Source: Macrostomum hystrix
Lineage: Eukaryota > Platyhelminthes > Macrostomidae
Length of the DNA: 64,000 nucleotides
Direction of reading: 5' to 3'
Assembly: GCA_950097015.1 (NCBI GenBank)
Contig: CATNEN010000038.1
Span: 19,006,001-19,070,000 of the forward strand
Shown here: piece after piece, positions 1-15,190 of the stretch
Numbering within the stretch: position 1 is the first letter of the stretch
How the letters are laid out: every line of letters begins with the position of its first letter
Notes under the pieces: model-generated
Seen by the model: only the letters and a program-made list of their open reading frames with translations
The model's database searches: none
What the model was told of the DNA's origin: nothing
Position numbers and translations under genes: made by a program

Positions 1-297
1 TGTGCCAGTGGCGTTTTCAGGCACTGGCTCATTCGATTGGGCAGGTGGTCCACCATCCGGTGGCTGCGAGAGAATATAGAAAGATTTTTTTTTCGTGAGG
101 TAAAGTCATCTACTAAAAGTAGAGTATCACGATTTTTATGAGCATACGTTTTTCGATACATATCGTGAGCACAAAAATCCTCTGAAACTAACTTTAAGTA
201 TAAAAAACGATAAATAGTTCACTCTTTAATTTTTACAGGAAAGTATAGAAATTTAGCAGGTTACATAAAAAATGGAGACAAAAAAAATTGGCAAAAT

Positions 298-369
298 ACC
301 CGTGACGGGACTCGAACCCGCAATCTTCTACTTAGGAGGCAGACGCCTTATCCATTAGGCCACACGGGC
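298..369 (-). tRNA. tRNA-Arg (anticodon CCT)
   Basis: Read on the minus strand, 72 bases fold as a standard type I tRNA. The acceptor stem pairs GCCCGTG with CACGGGT, the A box reads TGGCCTAATGGA, the anticodon loop is CTCCTAA (anticodon CCT) closed by TCTGC/GTAGA, and the B box GGTTCGAGTCC lies in the T arm. No CCA is encoded and no intron is present, as expected for this nuclear tRNA. A run of eight T on the coding strand, 11-18 bases past the 3' end, is a good RNA polymerase III terminator. It lies left of the Ena/VASP exon and may sit inside that gene's downstream intron. Confidence 0.95.
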
Positions 370-469
370 TTACGAATTTGGAGTGTCTGAGAGAATAATT
401 TATTCACACTTTTTACCCGGCTCTTAATCTAAGTTGAGACTCACGGGAATTAGCTTATAATTTAATGCT

Positions 470-1266
470 TAGATCAGATATTGTCCCAGCATCCTTAATA
501 ACCTGCGATCAGCTATTGTCCCAGCATCCTTAATAACCTGCGATCAGCTCTTGTCCCAGCATCCTTAATAACCTGCGATCAGATATTGTCCCAGCATCCT
601 TAATAACCTGCGATCACATATTGTCCCAGCATCCTTAATAACCTGCGATCAGCTCTTGTCCCACCATCCTTAATAACCTGCGATCAGCTCTTGTCCCAGC
701 ATCCTTAATAACCTGCGATCAGATATTGTCCCAGCATCCTTAATAACCTGCGATCAGCTATTGTCCCAGCATCCTTAATAACCTGCGATCAGCTCTTGTC
801 CCACCATCCTTAATAACCTGCGATCAGCTCTTGTCCCAGCATCCTTAATAACCTGCGATCAGCTCTTGTCCCAGCATCCTTAATAACCTGCGATCAGCTA
901 TTGTCCCAGCATCCTTAATAACCTGCGATCAGATATTGTCCCAGCATCCTTAATAACCTGCGATCAGATATTGTCCCAGCATCCTTAATAACCTGCGATC
1001 AGATATTGTCCCAGCATCCTTAATAACCTGCGATCAGCTCTTGTCCCAGCATCCTTAATAACCTGCGATCAGCTCTTGTCCCAGCATCCTTAATAACCTG
1101 CGATCAGATATTGTCCCAGCATCCTTAATAACCTGCGATCAGCTATTGTCCCAGCATCCTTAATAACCTGCGATCAGATATTGTCCCAGCATCCTTAATA
1201 ACCTGCGATCAGCTATTGTCCCAGCATCCTTAATAACCTGCGATCAGATATTGTCCCAGCATCCTT
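470..1266. repeat. Minisatellite A, 35-bp unit, about 23 copies
   Basis: Head-to-tail array. The 35-bp unit contains TTGTCCCAGCATCCTTAATA followed by ACCTGCGATC. Copies are nearly identical and differ mainly in a two-base block (AGCTA, AGCTC or AGATA before TTGTCCC), which marks sub-blocks copied together. No coding potential. Confidence 0.97.
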
Positions 1267-2029
1267 GACATTAAGCTAGGCACAGTTCTTGTCGCAACGT
1301 TTCTTAACCTACACTTAACGTTCAAATCTAAGATGTGTTCATTCCGCTATCCTGCTTAACCGACGAACATTTTTATTAAAATATGTGACACTAGCGGAAT
1401 TTCGCTCTCACAATTTGCATTTTGTGAAAAAAATTTACGCAGTTAAAGGTTCGCTTTAGTGATACGCAATTCTTATTGCTTGTAGCTTATCGTTAAGTAA
1501 ATTCGCATAGCTGTTTTTTAAGATTGTAGCGCAGTTTACCCGCAGTTATAATAACATGGCAGTCTTAGATGAGAGAGATATAACATAGCTAATTGAAATA
1601 ACGAAGTTAACAGCTGGAAATTGTTAATCGTATTTGTTTTGTTCTGTAAACTAGACTAGGACGTTCAACATCTCTATGATCTACATATCTAGGATCTCAA
1701 AGTAAAGTATTCATCAGCAACATAGATGATGAGAGCCAGACGCGCAGATTGAATGAAATTGGGCACGGAAAAATTCACAAAAGTAATAATCCTGAATATT
1801 AAATGCTGGATTGTCTCCAAAAGGCGTGGCATTCATTTGCTTGAGCAGGATAAAAATTCGAACTAAATTTTCTTTCACGCTTGCCAAGCGAATCAAGCAA
1901 GAAAGTGTAGGGAACAAACTCAAGGACTTAAATCTAAGCTTTTTTGTGCAGCTTAATGCTTGTGAGTAAGTGTCAGAAACCGTTTTTTGAACGCAAAATA
2001 AGCTGTGGGAGTTCGGATCGCTTAAACAC
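1267..2029. other. Unique AT-rich spacer
   Basis: About 760 bases of AT-rich single-copy sequence between arrays A and B. I see no credible exon, RNA gene or transposon end here. It may be intronic to the Ena/VASP gene, whose downstream exons are not in view. Confidence 0.5.
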
Positions 2030-2700
2030 CAGTGCTGAGGGATTTGGGATTGCTAAAATACCGGTGCAGTGGGATTTCGGATTGCTAAAACACCTGTGCT
2101 GTGCGATTTCGGATTGCTGAAATACCAGTTTAATGGAATTTCGGATTGCTAAAACACCTGTGCGGTGGGATTTCGGATTGCTAAAATACCGGTGCAGTGG
2201 GATTTCGGATTGCTAAAACACCTGTGCTGTGCGATTTCGGATTGCTGAAATACCAGTTTAATGGAATTTCGGATTGCTAAAACACCTGTGCGGTGGGATT
2301 TCGGATTGCTGAAATACCAGTTTAATGGAATTTCGGATTGCTAAAACACCTGTGCGGTGGGATTTCGGATTGCTGAAATACCAGTTTAATGGAATTTCGG
2401 ATTGCTAAAACACCTGTGCGGTGGGATTTCGGATTGCTGAAATACCAGTTTAATGGAATTTCGGCTTGCTAAAACACCTGTGCTGTGGGATTACTAATTG
2501 CTAAAACACCTGTGCTGTGGGATTACTAATTGCTAAAACACTGTGATGTGGGACTTCGGATTGCTAAAACACTGTGATGTGGGACTTCGGATTGCTAAAA
2601 CACTGTGATGTGGGACTTAGGATTGCTAAAACACTGTGATGTGGGACTTAGGATTGCTAAAACACTGTGATGTGGGACTTAGGATTGCTAAAACACATGT
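2030..2700. repeat. Minisatellite B, 31-32-bp unit with dimeric higher-order pattern
   Basis: The unit core is GGATTTCGGATTGCTAAAAC followed by a variable ACCTGTGCGGTG block. Copies with the variant ATACCAGTTTAATGG alternate with the main type between about 2110 and 2470, giving a two-unit higher-order repeat. The last five copies are shortened to 31 bp with ACTGTGATGTGGG. The following 2701-3123 is AT-rich and shows no feature. Confidence 0.95.
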
Positions 2701-3087
2701 AAATCACGATGAGTTTTAACATGTTTAATTCTAGTACACCTACAAGCTAAAGTTCAGTGCCAAATAACTTTGCTGCTATGCAATCTAACATGCCTATCAA
2801 TAACTAGTAAACTGAAGAGAATTTCACTCGCGTCAATGATAAACTGCTGGTGCATTATACAAAAACTGCAACTGTCCATTGCTTTCCATGGATCAAGTAA
2901 ACTGTTAAACAATCTTATAAACAGTCCATTTGAATTCAATTCAACTATTACATTGCTTTAGCTTGTAAAATTAGAGAAAATCCTAAGCTAGATGTGTGAT
3001 GTGTGAAGGCTTAAGCTGTTCATATTGAAATTACAATTTGCGTCATAAAAAGCAAAAGGAAACAAGGATGTGATAAAAGATGCCCTA

Positions 3088-4837
<1,750 letters not shown>

Positions 4838-4845
4838 ATTTGACT

Positions 4846-5092
4846 CATACATGCGCAACCTCCCAAATCTTAGCTGGCCATGCAACTTTTTGCTCTATTT
4901 ACGACTTAGTTTGCTCTCATTTGCTCTCTTCTTCTCTCCCCTTTTTCCTTTTCTTCACGCCTTCCTTTTTTGTCCCTTGGTCCCCCCTTTGATTTTTTTG
5001 CGCTTGGTTGATTGGTTTTTGCGACTTACCTTGCTTGGCCCTTGTTTCACCCAGCCAGTTCGGCCGGGTTGGCCGGGTGTTGCGCATGTATG
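4846..5092 (+). mobile_element. hAT-like MITE, complete copy with 8-bp target duplication
   Basis: A 247-bp element with perfect 14-bp terminal inverted repeats: CATACATGCGCAAC at the left end and its exact reverse complement at 5079-5092. The flanks carry the 8-bp direct repeat ATTTGACT (4838-4845 and 5093-5100). An 8-bp target duplication with CA-ending termini is typical of the hAT superfamily. There is no transposase, so it is non-autonomous. The interior is T/C-rich with a GC-rich GGCCGGGT segment near the right end. Confidence 0.9.
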
Positions 5093-5424
5093 ATTTGACT
5101 GAACTTTAAACTAAAAACTTGATGGGTCCCAATTTGGCTACATGGACAGTGGAAACTTTGTCATTCTATCTACCTATGCTTTTTGATGTTTGGTACTTTG
5201 TCATCTGCCATATGCATTAAACAGGTTGCAGTCTCTTTGTCTGCTGCCATCTTGTTTACCAACAGATGGGTTGCCTTTTTGTAAACAAATCAAATTCATG
5301 AGCAGATAAATAATTTAGACACATAATTTGTTTTGATGGCTGTGAGAACAAGCCATTAAAATGAATCAAATCTTGCTGAGATTTGCTGCAGAATAAAGTA
5401 ACACATACATAAAACACCATGACT

Positions 5425-5645
5425 AGGGACACGGTGGCCGTGCCTAAATCTATGTCTAAGGACACGGCCACCATATCACTAGCTACCATTGCTACTCTGT
5501 GCCTAGAGCCACGGCAGCCGTGTTTTTAGCTGTGTGGACTCGCGGCATGGCCGCCATGTCCCTAGCTCTGTGTATGGGGACACAGTGGCCGTGTTCCTAG
5601 TAATCTACCACTCACATGCCTGGGGGCACAGCGGTTGTCTCTGAA
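5425..5645. repeat. Degenerate repeat of short GGCC-centred palindromes
   Basis: Five or six divergent copies, about 40-50 bp apart, of a short imperfect palindrome such as GACACGGTGGCCGTGCC, GGACACGGCCACC, CCACGGCAGCCGTG and GGACACAGTGGCCGTGTTCC, each flanked by CTAG-containing sequence. Each could form a small hairpin. It reads as an old, diverged tandem repeat. Confidence 0.7.
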
Positions 5646-7393
5646 CAATGGGCTTTAAATGCAACATGATTCGATACATGTACATAAGGTAGCTCGAACG
5701 TTGCAGGTAGTATCCGTAAAGATGGTCAAATATTGTGTTGATCAATCTTTTCCAATCCAATATACTAAAACTCACAAGTATATACTGTGTCGTGGATCCG
5801 AGTTTGTCTTTTGGTCAAATAGGCTGTTTCTTCACTTCTCTGATTTTTGCCTAAATCCATTTATCCCCCTTTTTCAAAATCCTAGTTTCGCCACTGCATG
5901 TAAAAAGGCTGTAAGCCAAGGAATTAAGGCAGCCCTTGATGATAATGCATGCATGCAGTATACTTAGCTACTATTACTAATGTCTATAAGTTTGTATGAA
6001 TCGATCGAAATGTCTAGCTACTGATACAAGAAAATAACTAAGTGACGTGTTAACAAACAACGTTTCTACATTTTAATGCTACGACAACTATAGTGCTTCT
6101 TTTTACTCTCAGCCTCTTGCAAACTCTGCAGGCGCCAACCCTGTCTTTTACATTCTACAATCAGCTTGTATTTCCAAATATACTTTTCACACTAAAATAA
6201 TATGGTGCACAAATAATATAGACAAAAATACTATATTGGATCATGGCAGCAAATAAAAGACAAGAAACCACATTGAATACTTTGAAATCCCTTTATGATG
6301 AAGACACTTCGTATTTCTTCTTCTTGGCAATTAGCTTAGGCCAATAGAAATAAAATGTACACAAATTTAAATAAAGCAAAATATTTTGTGATAGACAAGA
6401 AAATAATTCTTATATTAATAAAAACTGTTTTTGTGATAACTTAAAGTATATTACTTATAATTTTATTTGAGAATAGAGGGGCCTCGAAGCGAAGCCAAAC
6501 AGCAGAATATTAGCAGCAATAAATATGTATATTACTTACATGTTTCGTTATATAACGGGAAAATTCGCTTATTCGTTATTTAAATTCTTCTAAACAACCT
6601 GCCAGTGCCAAGAAAATGTTTCATTCGACAAAGGATTGTGTTAAATTAAATGCATGCAGGTATTTAAAGCGCATAAGTAAGGCTAATTATTAATTTAGAT
6701 TTAGCAATGCAAAGCCGCCACATTAACTATCATCTATGGTACAAATAGATGAAGTAAAATTGAATGAGCAGTTCATGGATTACAGTAATAATTACGCATT
6801 TGAAAATTGCGGTTAGTCAGACGGCGTAGGGTTGACAGAGCAGATTAAAACAAACCGTTAAATATAGAATATGAAAAGAGGTTGTAAAAGCAATTTTTTA
6901 CAGACACACAATAATTTTCATCTAATAGAATCGCTTAAGTACTAATTCGAGTGTCTTTAACTGATGTACTAGTTCGACGTTTTCGAGTCGTATTTGAATG
7001 TAAGATTTATATTTTGTCGTATTTCTTGGGAGACAGAGTTTTATCTACTGTTTATATGCATCTGATTTAATTACTCGATAAACAAAAAAGACTCACTGAC
7101 TGAAAAAAATTATGACTACTTGTTACTAAATTCGCTGTTACTGACTTTTGTGTGGTAAAACGTCTGAATATAAAACCTTGCCCCCCTGTTCAGCTAGTTA
7201 TGTAAGCTTATAAGGTATTAAAGTTAAGCTTCAGCCTTATTACTCAAATTGTAATAATAGCTAGACATCTTGACTTCTAGACTTTCATGTCATATATAGA
7301 CTTATTTAAATTTTAACTTTTATATTTAGTCTAGACATTGCCAACACTTATGTTGGAGGGCTCTTTCTTATTATTTATACTTATCAGTATTTA
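5646..7393. other. AT-rich intergenic DNA, no feature seen
   Basis: About 1.75 kb of AT-rich DNA. A short open stretch at 5659-5967 lacks codon bias, homology or splice context. No tandem array or terminal inverted repeats were found. Confidence 0.5.
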
Positions 7394-7650
7394 CATACAT
7401 GTGCAACACCCGGCCGACCTGGCCGAACCGGCCAGGTGAAACGAGGGCCAAGCAAGGTAAGTCACAAAAACCAATCGACCAAGCGCAAAAAAGTCAAAAG
7501 GGGGACCAAGGGACAAAAAAGGAGGGCGTGAAGAAAAGGAAAAAGGGGAGAGAAAATTAGAGCAAACTAAGTCATAAATAGAGCAATGAAACAAACTAAG
7601 TTGCATGGCCGGCTTAGATTTAGGAGGATTTATATTACACATATAAAGAT
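7394..7650 (-). mobile_element. hAT-like MITE, second and diverged copy (inverted)
   Basis: The reverse complement matches the element at 4846-5092 over most of its length, including the GGCCGG block, the AAGCAAGGTAAGTC stretch and the AAGTTGCATGGCC stretch. One end keeps CATACATGTGCAAC. The other end, around 7631-7645, is decayed by several G-to-A differences and a short insertion, so the exact right boundary and target duplication are uncertain; AGTATTT at 7387 and 7659 is a possible pair. Confidence 0.8.
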
Positions 7651-10658
<3,008 letters not shown>

Positions 10659-12510
10659 AGAAAGTGGAATAATCATCGGGAATTTGGAAACTGATTTTCT
10701 AAAGCAGACAAAAGTAACTAGCTAAGCGACATTTGGTTTCCTTGATTATTTTTATTAGTTACGACAAATACTGAGCTAAAATATCTACATAAAAGATATT
10801 CGTATGTCACTTCTAATTATTATTTATTTTGTTTTTGAAAGGAACTTTTGTGTGTGATTTGTGTAATCGGATTTCTGGTCGTGACGAATGCAGCTCGATT
10901 TAGTTTTTTAGATTTTGTTGCGTGTGTTTCTGTCTCTCTTGAATATTTTATTTGCAGTAACATCATTGCAAACAATAGAATTAGAGATAAATACAATGAA
11001 ATTTAATAGATCTAGAATCCGTAAGGTTTTTAACAGTGTAATATCCGACCAAGTTTTTGGTTTAGTGTTTTCGGTGCATCATTATTGTTGGTTTCTTGCT
11101 TTGTGGCTCTTTATATCGTATTTTTCTGGTGTAAAGTCTGTACATTATTGTCGTTTTCTGTGTTATGATGTGCAACTTCTTCTGTATCTATTGTGTTTTT
11201 TTTGTTTTGTTTAACCTGCATCTTTCCCTCCTATAGGCGCTGAGAGTTTTTTGTTGTATTATTTTTTTAAAGCTACATTACTTTTTTGTCATGATCTTAA
11301 CAGAATGCAAGCACGAAGGCGCGTGATGAGCAAAGATGGTCGAATGGGTCTTCCAATTTTATTAAACCAAAGACTTGATTAGACACTTTTGCTTTCGTCG
11401 GCTGCAAATTTACCTAATTAGTTTATTTTTAACTGCTACTTTAAGTAGTAAAGTGGCTTGAAGTAATCTTCAATTAACATCTAGTTTGTATGAGGGGGTT
11501 CAAAACAGAATTGGCCTGCCTGTGATGCCCAGTTTTCTGTTTCCATTGTGCAAAGATGTGTAAAAAAGGCAAATTCAATTTGTTTCATTTCAAAATACGG
11601 AAGCTTGCTTGCTTTCTAGTGCTTTTTTTCTTTACACCGAAAAAATCTAAATCGCCAGTGCCAAAAGTTAACTGCTTTTTTTCTTGCAAAAAGGGTCAAA
11701 ATGGAACTGAAAAGTTAATTATCGTAGATATTTTCTTCAATTTGTTTTAGTTCTCATTTTTTAATTTTAAACTAAAGTTTGCTTATTACCTGTTTAAATA
11801 ACAAAACTAAATTATAATACCCAAGATTGCGAGATTTACCTGGCAGAAAACTATAATTTTCTATAAAAAAAGAATTTGGTTGTCGTGCAGAAAACATTAT
11901 AAGGTGGATTGGATGTAGAGCAAAGCTTTTAGTTAATAAATTATACTATAATAGAACTGTTATTTGTAACAGCTTTTAGTCACGGAAATTGGTTTTTGCT
12001 TTGTGTTGGGCAGAACGGAGGTTTATTCCCAACCCCGAATCGCTTTTGTGAAACTTCCTTTCTTATTTGTTTTTTCCTCTTCTTTACATAATGTTATTCT
12101 TTCTGCTTACTATTTATTGTCCCACTTTGACAGATTTCTTCTGACCAAATTTGTGATAAACTATTTCCTCAAAATAAATCACAAAGCAGCAAGATTTTAA
12201 ACAGTCTGTGCGAAATAAAATATATATTATTGATATCCTAATCCCTTGTCGACTAAAATATTTTAGTTTGGTGAACATCGCAAACAATGGTAAATGCCTT
12301 CTGCCTTCACTTTAAGAATTCTTTGTTCTCAAATTGCATTAGACAATGGTAGTCACTTATCAGTTCAATACCAACCCATCCGCCACTGCTCACCTACAAC
12401 TCAAAAACCTTAACTACTCAACCACTACTCTAAAGTCTTACCCACCCAGTCCTATTGTTAAAGACATACAGTTAACCCACTCAGTGATACAGTCAGAGTC
12501 CAACAGTTTC
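10659..12510. other. SMIM14 3' region and flank of the TMEM170-like gene
   Basis: T-rich, AT-rich DNA with no array. It should contain the SMIM14 3' UTR. At 12287-12289 an ATG directly abuts a GTAAAT donor-like sequence, and at 12345-12347 another ATG abuts GTAGTC. Either could be a start-codon-only first exon of the TMEM170-like gene. This is speculative. Confidence 0.4.
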
Positions 12511-12514
12511 AATA

Positions 12515-13665
12515 GTTTCCAATGGTAGACTATCCTACAGTTTCAATAGTTTCTATGGTAGACTATCCTACAGTTTCAATAGTTTCCAATGGTAGACTAT
12601 CCTACAGTTTCAATAGTTTCTATGGTAGACTATCCTACAGTTTCAATAGTTTCCAATGGTAGACTATCCTACAGTTTCAATAGTTTCTATGGTAGACTAT
12701 CCTACAGTTTCAATAGTTTCTATGGTAGACTATCCTACAGTTTCAATAGTTTCTATGGTAGACTATCCTACAGTTCCTACAGTTTCTATGGTAGACTATC
12801 CTACAGTTTCAATAGTTTCTATGGTAGACTATCCTACAGTTTCAATAGTTTCTATGGTAGACTATCCTACAGTTTCAATAGTTTCTATGGTAGACTATCC
12901 TACAGTTCCTACAGTTTCTATGGTAGACTATCCTACAGTTTCAATAGGTTCTATGGTAGACTATCCTACAGTTTCAATAGGTTCTATGGTAGACTATCCT
13001 ACAGTTTCAATAGTTTCCAATGGTAGACTATCCTACAGTTTCAATAGTTTCTATGGTAGACTATCCTACAGTTTCAATAGTTTCCAATGGTAGACTATCC
13101 TACAGTTTCAATAGTTTCCAATGGTAGACTATTTTACAGTTTCAATAGTTTCCAATGGTAGACTATTTTACAGTTTCTATGGTAGACTATCCTACAGTTT
13201 CAATAGTTTCCAATGGTAGACTATCCTACAGTTTCAATAGTTTCTATGGTAGACTATCCTACAGTTTCTATGGTAGACTATTCTACAGTTTCTACAGTTT
13301 CTATGGTAGACTATCCTACAGTTTCTACAGTTTCTATGGTAGACTATTCTACAGTTTCAATGGTTTCTATGGTAGACTATCCTACAGTTTCTACAGTTTC
13401 TATGGTAGACTATCCTACAGTTTCTACAGTTTCTATGGTAGACTATCCTACAGTTTCTACAGTTTCTATGGTAGACTATCCTACAGTTTCTACAGTTTCT
13501 ATTGTAGACTATCCTACAGTTTCTATTGTAGACTATCCTACAGTTTCTATTGTAGACTATCCTACAGTTTCTATGGTAGACTATCCTACAGTTTCTATTG
13601 TAGACTATCCTACAGTTTCTATTGTAGACTATCCTACAGTTTCTATTGCGTAGACTACTACAGTT
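12515..13665. repeat. Minisatellite C, 24/33-bp unit (TATGGTAGACTATCCTACAG)
   Basis: About 40 copies of a unit beginning ATGGTAGACTATCCTACAGT. Early copies carry an extra TTCAATAGT block (33 bp); late copies lack it (24 bp) and some change ATGG to ATTG. Because the units are multiples of three, several frames stay open, but the predicted product is only the repeat. It lies just upstream of the TMEM170-like exon, probably in an intron. Confidence 0.96.
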
Positions 13666-13733
13666 TAATAGGAAGACGGAAAGCCTAAAACCCGGCCGTT
13701 CAACCTCGGCAATACCTTTTTATTTGATTTCAG

Positions 13734-14108
13734 AGCGACAATTCCAGCATTATCGTCGATCCTTCGTCCGAGGCTGGCGAAGGCGACAATTACCGTCAAA
13801 TATGGCTGGCCATATTTCTGTGGACAATGGGTTTATCCCTGTTGCTGCACTCCGGAGCCCTGGTAGTGTCGGCTGTCTATCTCAGATTGCACCGCATTGG
13901 CAAAGTTTTTCCCCTTGTTTTCATAGTCGGCTTTCTCTACAGCTTGCCCAGCCACGCCATTAGTGCACTGTGCCTGGCCTTTGTCTATTATTCCGCCAGC
14001 CTATTGGGTCACAGTTTCTTTAATTTCTATCACGCCATTGGCTGGGCGGCCCTGCTCAATCTGCTTTCTACGGTGCTGCCATTTTCTGGCCTCACTTCGC
14101 TACTTTAG
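13734..14108 (+). CDS. TMEM170-like membrane protein, last exon
   Basis: The exon starts after a TTTGATTTCAG acceptor and encodes 124 residues to the stop. After a short acidic lead (SDNSSIIVDPSSEAGEGDN) come YRQIWLAIFLWTMGLSLLLH and three more hydrophobic segments, giving four helices in all. The Trp-rich start, FLW, LLLHSGALV, and LRLHRIGK fit the TMEM170A/B pattern (MWYGVFLW..., HVPAGLLALFTLRHHKYGR), and the length agrees. TMEM170A is an ER and nuclear-envelope membrane-shaping protein in vertebrates. A phase-0 upstream exon supplying the start codon is needed; candidate ATG|GT sites lie at 12287 and 12345. The assignment rests on pattern, not a search. Confidence 0.65.
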   Translation, partial: SDNSSIIVDPSSEAGEGDNYRQIWLAIFLWTMGLSLLLHSGALVVSAVYLRLHRIGKVFPLVFIVGFLYSLPSHAISALCLAFVYYSASLLGHSFFNFYHAIGWAALLNLLSTVLPFSGLTSLL

Positions 14109-14220
14109 CACAATGTGAGCTGAGACACTGAGAGCCGAAACTAACCATACGATGCTTGAGTGCTTAAACAAAAGTTCTAAAAGACTAATTCAAGGTTACA
14201 AAATTGAATCTGTTTTTGGC

Positions 14221-15190
14221 CTGGTACCGGCAACTTTCGTCGCGCGGGCCAGATGCGGCCCTTGTAACAAAGCTCCCAAATCTGGCCCTGACCCCTTATC
14301 AATACCAACTTAGTCTTATCTCTCCCGTGTCTTCTGTCTTTTCACCCATCCATCATCTGCTTCATCTCTTCCCTGTCAAATTTCTCCTCTCACATCTTCT
14401 ATTTTAGCACATTGTGCACCCTGTCTCATCTCTCCCCTGTCTCATCTCTCCCCTGTCTCATCTCTTCCATGTCTCATCTCTCCCCTGTCTCATCTCTCCC
14501 GTGTCTCATCTCTCCTTGTGTCTCATCTCTCCCCTGTCTCATCTCTTCCCTGTCTAATCTCTCCCCTGTCTCATCTCTTCCATGTCTCATCTCTTCCATG
14601 TCTCATCTCTCCCCTGTCTCATCTCTCCCCTGTCTCATCTCTCCCGTGTCTCATCTCTCCCCTGTCTCATCTCTTCCATGTCTCATCTCTCCCCTGTCTC
14701 ATCTCTCCCCTGTCTCATCTCTCCCCTGTCTCATCTCTTACATGTCTCATCTCTTCCATATCTCATCTCTCCCCTGTCTCATCTCTCCACTGTCTCATCT
14801 CTCCCCTGTCTCATCTCTCCCCTGTCTCATCTCTCCCCTGTCTCATCTCTTCCATGTCTCATCTCTCCCCTGTCTCATCTCTTCCATGTCTCATCTCTTC
14901 CATGTCTCATCTCTCCCCTGTCTCATCTCTCCCCTGTCTCATCTCTCCCCTGTCTCATCTCTTCCATGTCTCATCTCTCCCCTGTCTCATCTCTTCCATG
15001 TCTCATCTCTTCCATGTCTCAACTCTCCCCTGTCTCATCTCTCCCCTGTCTCATCTCTCCCCTGTCTCATCTCTCCCCTGTCTCATCTCTCCCCTATCTC
15101 ATATCTTACATTACTTTTTTTTCACAATCGTGGCCTTTCGTCTATTGAATTCTCTATTTTGCCCGCGAAGTATATAAGGTTGATCGAATG
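14221..15190 (-). mobile_element. hAT MITE copy inflated by an internal minisatellite
   Basis: The left flank (14221-14300) matches the reverse complement of the right end of the MITE at 29129-29371: it shares CGGCAA, GCGGGCCAGATGCG, AAGCTCCC and TCTGGCCC in order. The right flank (15085-15175) matches the other end: CCCCTATCTCATAT, TCGTCT, TCTCT and GCCCGC in order. Between them, about 700 bp of a 16-bp repeat replace about 70 bp in the normal copy. The termini are decayed and no target duplication is clear. Confidence 0.75.
14406..15106. repeat. Minisatellite D, 16-bp unit (CTCATCTCTCCCCTGT)
   Basis: More than 40 copies of a pyrimidine-rich 16-bp unit, with recurrent variants TTCCATGT and CCCGTGT. 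It is open in all three plus frames, giving overlapping ORFs of up to 266 codons that carry no real protein. It lies within the MITE copy described at 14221-15190 and downstream of the TMEM170-like stop codon. Confidence 0.97.

Noticed and set aside
470-1266. CRISPR-like array
   Set aside because: Units are contiguous tandem copies without unique spacers, in a eukaryotic genome.
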